The translations under genes were made by a program, and so were the position numbers. A DNA stretch of 10,226 nt from Candidatus Poseidoniaceae archaeon (GTDB lineage: Archaea > Thermoplasmatota > Poseidoniia > Poseidoniales > Poseidoniaceae). The notes below the pieces were generated by a model. That model saw only the letters and a program-made list of their open reading frames with translations, did no database searches and was not told the DNA's origin. This document shows, piece by piece, positions 5,160-10,226 of the stretch (position 1 is its first letter; each line of letters opens with the position of its first letter). The stretch lies in NCBI GenBank assembly GCA_030741455.1, contig JASLVI010000049.1, positions 1 through 10,226 of the forward strand, read 5' to 3'.

Positions 5160-8100
5160 ATGCAAGAAATAATTGAATCCTTTTTTAGAGAACGTAGTTT
5201 GGTTAACCATCAGCTTGCATCGTACAACGATTGCATTCCATCAACCGACAACCAACTTTCCCGAATGGAGCGTATTATTCGTAACATTCGAGTTGGAACC
5301 GACGAAGAAATCATTGATGACCTCGGCGGTTACATCAAACTCGACGTAGCAGACGATGAAATCGTCATTCGAATGAAAAACATAACGCTCGGTGCACCGA
5401 ACATTCGTGAAGCAAACGGTTCCTACCACAACGCTTCGCCGATGGAATGTCGCCTGCGAAAGTTGACGTATCAATCTCCAGTAACCATCGATTTCACAAT
5501 TTACAAGAACGGTGTTGCCTCCTTCCCTGAAGATGGTGTCCAGGTTGGTGCAATTCCAATCATGGTCCGCTCGAAGCGTTGCCACCTCCATCCAAGTCAC
5601 ATCGCTGATCGTCCATTGGAGCCAACCAAGTCTCAAGATGATGCAAGCCTCGTTGCTGATTTGCTTCGTGGAAAGGGCGAGGACCCTCTTGATCCGGGTG
5701 GTTACTTCATCATCAACGGAACAGAACGTGTTCTCATTTCCATGGAAGATCTTGCTCCAAACCGTGTAACTGTTGAAATCAATAAGCGAACGGCTAAGCG
5801 AACAGAAGTTGCAAAGATTTTCTCTCAGAAGAACGGTATGCGAAAGCCACTCACAGTCGAGAAGCGACGAGATGGTATGCTTATGGTTAAGGTCAGCACT
5901 GCTGGAACCACACCGATTCCAGTCGTTCTTCTCATGCGTGCTCTCGGTATCGAAATTGACGGTGAGATTTTCACTGCCATTTCAGGTCCAGAAGCCACAT
6001 TCAAGTACATTGTTGCCAACATCAACGAAGTGAACGACAACGAAGAGTTCGAAGTCAAAACCGAAGCAGAAGCCTATGAATGGTTGCAAAAGAAGTTCGC
6101 TGCAGGTCAACAAAAGGAATACCGAGAAGCTCGTGTGAACCAACTGCTTGACCGAGAGTTGCTTCCTCACCTTGGCGACCAGCCAGAAGACCGAAAGAAG
6201 AAGGCAATTTTCCTCGGCCGTATCGTCCGACAAGTGCTTGAAATGGCTCTCAACGACAAAGAGCCTAACGACAAAGACCACTACGCAAACAAGCGTGTTC
6301 GTCTTGCAGGGGACCTCATTGAGGACCTCTTCCGTGTCTCATCGGGCCAACTTGCTCGTGACTTGAAGTATCAACTTGAGCGACATCACAACCGTAAGCG
6401 AGAACTCAAGATTACATCCTGCTTGCGCCCAGATGTTCTCTCATCGAAGATTCTCCACGCGCTTGCAACAGGCAACTGGGTCGGTGGACGATCTGGTGTG
6501 AGCCAGTTACTCGATCGAACAACCTATCTTGCATCTCTTTCACACATGCGCCGAGTTACTTCGCCATTGGTTCGCAGCCAACCGCACTTCGAGGCTCGTG
6601 ATTTGCATCCAACGCAATGGGGACGTTTGTGTCCAAACGAAACGCCCGAAGGACAAAACTGTGGGCTTGTTAAGAACGCAGCACAGATGGTTGACATTTC
6701 AGAGGAAGTCGACCCGCAAGAAATTCGAGAGCGTCTCGATGAACTCGATGTTTACCAACCAAAGGATTGGACCGATGGTGACCGTGTTCACGTGAACGGT
6801 GACATTTACGGTATGCACAAGAACGGAAAGAATCTCCTCTCTCAGTTCAAGAACAGCCGACGTCGTGGAACCATTCCATCCGAAGTTTGCATCCGTCACG
6901 ACACAGAAAACCGTGACATCTTCATCAACACCGATAAGGGGCGAATCTTGCGTCCATTGTTGATTCTCTACGATGGAACACCTCGTCTTGAGAACAGTCA
7001 CCTTGCCGATCTTGCTGCAGGAAACATCACCTTCCGAGATTTGGTCATCGACGGTATCGTCGAGTGGGTTGACGCTGAGGAAGAAGAAGATCTTTACATC
7101 GCTCCTCGACCGTTTGTTCTACCAGAGACCGTACCAGAAGGCCCTCTCGCAGGACGCCCAGTTACGCACGAGAATATTCGCTGGGTCAATCTCGGCGAGC
7201 CTGGTAAAGAGATGGCATCAATTGAAGCTGAAGTACGCATGCCGAATGGTAGCATTGAAATCGCGAAATTCGAGGTTCCATTGCTCTTCTCTTCGGAACA
7301 TACGCACGTTGAAATTGATCCACAACTTGTTCTCGGTGTTTGTGCTTCGCTCATTCCATATCCAGAACACAACTCAACCCCTCGTGTTACTGGTGGTACA
7401 GCAATGGTCAAGCAATCGCTTGGTCTTCCAAGTGCAAACTACCGTCTACGTCCAGACACACGAGCACACATCTTGCACTATCCACACCGCTCAATTGTTC
7501 GAACCGATGCAATGCGCACAACGAACTTCGATGAGCGACCTGGTGGTCAGAACTTCATTGTCGCCATCATGTCGCTTCACGGCTACAACATGCAAGACGC
7601 TGTCATCATGAACCGTGCAAGTGTCGACCGTGGTCTTGGCCGCTCGACATTCAACAGAACTTACAATGCAGAACGTCGACGATTCCCAGGTGGTCAAGTA
7701 GAGGAGATCGAAAAGCCAGGAAACAAGCTGACAGAAGTCAAGGGATTGAAGCCTGCTGAAGCTTATTTCCACCTGGAAGACGATGGTCTGCCACTACCTG
7801 AAACCTACCTCGAAGGCGGCGACGTCCTCGTTGGAAAGACCAGCCCTCCGCGATTCCTCGAAGAATCCAACAGCGGGGCTTTCCTCATGGCCCAAGAGCG
7901 TCGAGAATCTTCGATGCTCGTACGTCATGGAGAGAAAGGATGGGTCGACAATGTCTATGTTACAGAATCCGACAACTCTGGCCGCTTGGTTCGAGTCATG
8001 GTCCGAAGTCACAAAGTGCCTGAAGTTGGTGACAAATTTGCTTCCCGTCACGGACAAAAGGGTGTCATTGGCCGACTTGTTGAGCCTGAAGATATGCCAT

Positions 8101-8765
8101 TCACACAAGATGGTGTGGTCCCTGATTTGATCATCAACCCTCACGCAATCCCCTCACGAATGACCGTTGCACACGTTCTGGAAATGATCGGTGGTAAGGT
8201 TGGTGCTATGGAAGGACGCCGAATCGATGGAACGGCCTTCCGTGGAGAAAAGGAAAGCAGTCTTCGTGACGGTTTGGTTCGAAATGGACTTGCTCACACC
8301 GGTCGTGAAATCATGGTCAATGGTGAAACCGGAGAAGCTTATCCTGCAGATATCTTCGTTGGTTGTATCTACTACCAGCGACTTCATCACCTGGTCAGTT
8401 CAAAGATTCACGCACGTTCACGTGGACGTGTCCAGATTCTTACTCGTCAACCAACCGAAGGTCGTGCCCGACAAGGTGGTCTGCGATTTGGTGAGATGGA
8501 ACGTGACTGTTTGATTGCACATGGTGCTTCGATGGTCATTAAGGATCGTCTTCTCGATGAATCAGATGGTATCGACATGTTTGTCTGTGCACAATCTGGT
8601 CACATTGCGTGGTACGATCCAAAGCGTCGAACCTACGTCAGTCCTGTCCACGGTGACGGTGCTGAAGTTTACAAGGTACAAACATCCTATGCATTCAAAC
8701 TCCTGCTCGACGAAATGAAGAGTCTTGGGGTTGCCATGCGACTTGAACTGGAGGACCGAAGATGA
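5160..8765 (+). CDS. rpoB: RNA polymerase subunit B (Rpo2/RpoB), single-chain form
   Basis: This is the second-largest catalytic subunit, 1201 residues, with the parts called B'' and B' in split archaea joined in one chain. Landmarks in order are the lobe motif EDPLDPGGYFIINGTER, the fork region GVSQLLDRTTYL (from about 446), HPTQWGRLCPNETPEG (483-498), the nucleotide-contacting lysine in TAMVKQ (K751), GYNMQDAVIMN (808-818), the hybrid-binding GDKFASRHGQKG (K959 and K967) and the C-terminal SYAFKLLLDEM that packs on subunit A'. Two oddities stand out. The acidic pair normally Glu-Asp in GYNxED reads Q812-D813, and the C-terminal zinc ribbon has only C1143, with S1146, S1161 and H1164 where cysteines are expected. 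The frame is otherwise intact. Its stop overlaps the rpoA1 start (ATGA), indicating translational coupling. Confidence 0.98.
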   Translation: MQEIIESFFRERSLVNHQLASYNDCIPSTDNQLSRMERIIRNIRVGTDEEIIDDLGGYIKLDVADDEIVIRMKNITLGAPNIREANGSYHNASPMECRLRKLTYQSPVTIDFTIYKNGVASFPEDGVQVGAIPIMVRSKRCHLHPSHIADRPLEPTKSQDDASLVADLLRGKGEDPLDPGGYFIINGTERVLISMEDLAPNRVTVEINKRTAKRTEVAKIFSQKNGMRKPLTVEKRRDGMLMVKVSTAGTTPIPVVLLMRALGIEIDGEIFTAISGPEATFKYIVANINEVNDNEEFEVKTEAEAYEWLQKKFAAGQQKEYREARVNQLLDRELLPHLGDQPEDRKKKAIFLGRIVRQVLEMALNDKEPNDKDHYANKRVRLAGDLIEDLFRVSSGQLARDLKYQLERHHNRKRELKITSCLRPDVLSSKILHALATGNWVGGRSGVSQLLDRTTYLASLSHMRRVTSPLVRSQPHFEARDLHPTQWGRLCPNETPEGQNCGLVKNAAQMVDISEEVDPQEIRERLDELDVYQPKDWTDGDRVHVNGDIYGMHKNGKNLLSQFKNSRRRGTIPSEVCIRHDTENRDIFINTDKGRILRPLLILYDGTPRLENSHLADLAAGNITFRDLVIDGIVEWVDAEEEEDLYIAPRPFVLPETVPEGPLAGRPVTHENIRWVNLGEPGKEMASIEAEVRMPNGSIEIAKFEVPLLFSSEHTHVEIDPQLVLGVCASLIPYPEHNSTPRVTGGTAMVKQSLGLPSANYRLRPDTRAHILHYPHRSIVRTDAMRTTNFDERPGGQNFIVAIMSLHGYNMQDAVIMNRASVDRGLGRSTFNRTYNAERRRFPGGQVEEIEKPGNKLTEVKGLKPAEAYFHLEDDGLPLPETYLEGGDVLVGKTSPPRFLEESNSGAFLMAQERRESSMLVRHGEKGWVDNVYVTESDNSGRLVRVMVRSHKVPEVGDKFASRHGQKGVIGRLVEPEDMPFTQDGVVPDLIINPHAIPSRMTVAHVLEMIGGKVGAMEGRRIDGTAFRGEKESSLRDGLVRNGLAHTGREIMVNGETGEAYPADIFVGCIYYQRLHHLVSSKIHARSRGRVQILTRQPTEGRARQGGLRFGEMERDCLIAHGASMVIKDRLLDESDGIDMFVCAQSGHIAWYDPKRRTYVSPVHGDGAEVYKVQTSYAFKLLLDEMKSLGVAMRLELEDRR
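8750..8754 (+). promoter_or_regulatory. Shine-Dalgarno site of rpoA1 inside rpoB
   Basis: GGAGG lies within the last rpoB codons, 7 bases before the ATG at 8762. With the ATGA overlap it allows ribosomes ending rpoB to restart on rpoA1. Confidence 0.75.
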
Positions 8766-10226
8766 GCCGAAAAACCACACTAATTCCAAAGCGAATTGCA
8801 CAAATTCGTTTCAGCTTGATGGACCCTGCCGAAATCCGAAAGATGTCTTCGGTTGAAGTCAAGACGCCTGACACATACAAGGATGATGGTCACGCATACC
8901 GTCAAGGATTGATGGACCCGCACATGGGTGTCATCGAACCAGGTCTTGTTTGTCCAACAGACAACTGCAAGTATGACGAATCACCAGGTCACTTTGGCCA
9001 TATTCAACTTGAACTGCCGGTTATTCACATTGGATTTGTGAACTTGATTAAGACTGCACTCAAGTCAACATGTAAGGCTTGCAGCAAAGTACTTCTTCAC
9101 TCTGCGAAGGAGACACACCCTTCCAACCCTGAACTTTCAGAACAAGATTACTACCGTTCTCGTATCAAGGACATCATCACCAAGCACGGTGTTGGTTCGA
9201 CAGAATTTTCAAGCATCATCAAAGAAGTCGAGAAGGTTGCTTCCAGCAAAAACCGACGCACTTGTATGCACTGTGGTGAAATGCAAGGTGAAATTCGCCT
9301 CGACAAGCCAACTACGTTCAAGGAAAAAATCGAGAACGTCGGTACTGGCGGCAAGGAAACCGAACGCAAGATGAACCCTCGCGATGTTCGTGAGTGGCTT
9401 GCAAGTATTCCTGAGGAGCACTTGATTTTCATCGGCATGGATCGGCAAAATCGACCTGAATGGACCGTCCTTCAAGTCCTGCCTGTGCCTCCGATTACTG
9501 TTCGACCATCGATTACACTCGACAGTGGTGACCGTTCAGAAGACGACTTGACGCACAAGCTTGTCGATGTTCTGCGAATCAACCAACGACTCCAAGAGAA
9601 TCGTGACTCTGGTGCACCACAATTGATTGTTGAGGACTTGTGGGAATTGTTGCAATACCACGTCACTACATACTTCGATAACCAAACATCCGGTGTTCCA
9701 CCTGCACGTCACCGTTCAGGCCGAACATTGAAGACTCTGACACAACGTTTGAAGGGTAAGGAAGGACGATTCCGATCCAACCTCTCTGGTAAGCGTGTTA
9801 ACTTCTGTGCACGTTCCGTTATCTCGCCGGATCCATATCTCGGTGTCAACGAAGTTGGTGTCCCTGTGAAGGTTGCAAAGGAATTGACCGTTCCAATTCG
9901 TGTTACACTCCGAAACCGTGAGCAGATGCGTCAAATGATTCTCCGTGGACCTGAAGTCCACCCTGGTGTCAACTACATCGTTCGTGGCGATGGTCGACGT
10001 GTTCGAATTAATCCTCGAAGTCGTTTGATCAACGCTGGATTCCGATGTCACAACCCTGAATGTGAATCCGAACACACACTCCGCTTCGACTTGGATTCCT
10101 GTCTACCTGCACCAAACTTCCTTCCTGGATTGGTTGTGCGCCCCCTCATTAACCGTGTCGAAGGCAGTGATTTGACTGAAACCAGTTACATCGTCGATGA
10201 CGAAGCAACACTTCAAAATCTCCGTG
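8762..10226 (+). CDS. rpoA1: RNA polymerase subunit A' (Rpo1N), 5' part (partial)
   Basis: The largest subunit's N-terminal part starts at the ATG in the ATGA overlap with rpoB and stays open to the right edge (488 complete codons). The opening FSLMDPAEIRKMSSVEVKTP, GLMDPHMGVIEPG and SPGHFGHI follow the clamp core of the family. A second zinc site looks intact: C104, C107, C168 and C171. The first, normally C-x2-C-x6-C-P-G-H, reads C64, D67, S74, H77, with an extra cysteine at 69. Farther on, RFRSNLSGKRVNFCARSVIS and SPDPYLGVNEVGVPVKVAKE are the switch and clamp-base signatures, with Cys where Ser is usual before A-R. The catalytic N-A-D-F-D-G-D loop lies beyond the window. The separate A'' gene would normally follow, but it is not visible here. 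Confidence 0.97.
   Translation, partial: MSRKTTLIPKRIAQIRFSLMDPAEIRKMSSVEVKTPDTYKDDGHAYRQGLMDPHMGVIEPGLVCPTDNCKYDESPGHFGHIQLELPVIHIGFVNLIKTALKSTCKACSKVLLHSAKETHPSNPELSEQDYYRSRIKDIITKHGVGSTEFSSIIKEVEKVASSKNRRTCMHCGEMQGEIRLDKPTTFKEKIENVGTGGKETERKMNPRDVREWLASIPEEHLIFIGMDRQNRPEWTVLQVLPVPPITVRPSITLDSGDRSEDDLTHKLVDVLRINQRLQENRDSGAPQLIVEDLWELLQYHVTTYFDNQTSGVPPARHRSGRTLKTLTQRLKGKEGRFRSNLSGKRVNFCARSVISPDPYLGVNEVGVPVKVAKELTVPIRVTLRNREQMRQMILRGPEVHPGVNYIVRGDGRRVRINPRSRLINAGFRCHNPECESEHTLRFDLDSCLPAPNFLPGLVVRPLINRVEGSDLTETSYIVDDEATLQNLR

Noticed and set aside
6973..7611. 212-residue plus-strand frame inside rpoB
   Set aside because: It is a shadow of rpoB, which is intact and highly conserved here; the composition is atypical (Ser- and Leu-rich) with no motif.
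9716..10075. 119-residue minus-strand frame inside rpoA1
   Set aside because: It is antisense to strongly conserved rpoA1 sequence and rich in Thr, Ser and Asn from reverse-read codons; no family pattern.
1..10226. CRISPR arrays, insertion sequences, phage genes, toxin-antitoxin or defence genes
   Set aside because: No regularly spaced repeats, transposase motifs, terminal inverted repeats or defence-type domains were seen; the gene content is housekeeping plus two unknown membrane proteins.

Overview
The window looks like chromosomal DNA of an archaeon, most likely a marine Thermoplasmatota lineage such as Marine Group II (Poseidoniales). The evidence is an archaeal RNA polymerase operon in the order H, B, A', a single uninterrupted B subunit (many methanogens and haloarchaea split it), an RNase P Pop5-like gene, an FtsZ-family gene and a mesophile-like base composition. 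The lineage is inferred from gene content and style; no phylogeny was run.

Left part (1-4256). The 3' half of an FtsZ-family cell-division GTPase gene meets, tail to tail, a roughly ten-helix membrane protein of unknown function; their stop codons share the palindrome TTAA. A short divergent gap leads to a small basic protein read as the RNase P protein Pop5/Rnp2, then a small protein with two membrane helices. That gene overlaps convergently, by 29 bases, a minus-strand gene encoding a fused HemK2/Mtq2-type methyltransferase and biotin-protein ligase.

Right part (4257-10226). After a divergent promoter region comes tRNA-Lys(UUU), then a tightly packed RNA polymerase operon: an enlarged rpoH (215 residues against about 80 usually), full-length rpoB (1201 residues) and the start of rpoA1, which runs off the window. 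The rpo genes have clear Shine-Dalgarno sites and the rpoB/rpoA1 junction is an ATGA overlap. No TATA-like element is visible between the tRNA and rpoH, so they may share a promoter.

The most interesting signal is in the polymerase itself. The C-terminal zinc ribbon of RpoB keeps only one of four expected cysteines, the N-terminal zinc site of RpoA' has lost two cysteines at their usual positions, the conserved Glu-Asp pair of RpoB reads Gln-Asp, and RpoH carries a long N-terminal extension plus internal insertions. Together these suggest a lineage with a structurally remodelled and possibly zinc-sparing RNA polymerase. The methyltransferase-biotin ligase fusion is a second unusual architecture. 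No mobile element, CRISPR array, phage gene or rRNA was seen.
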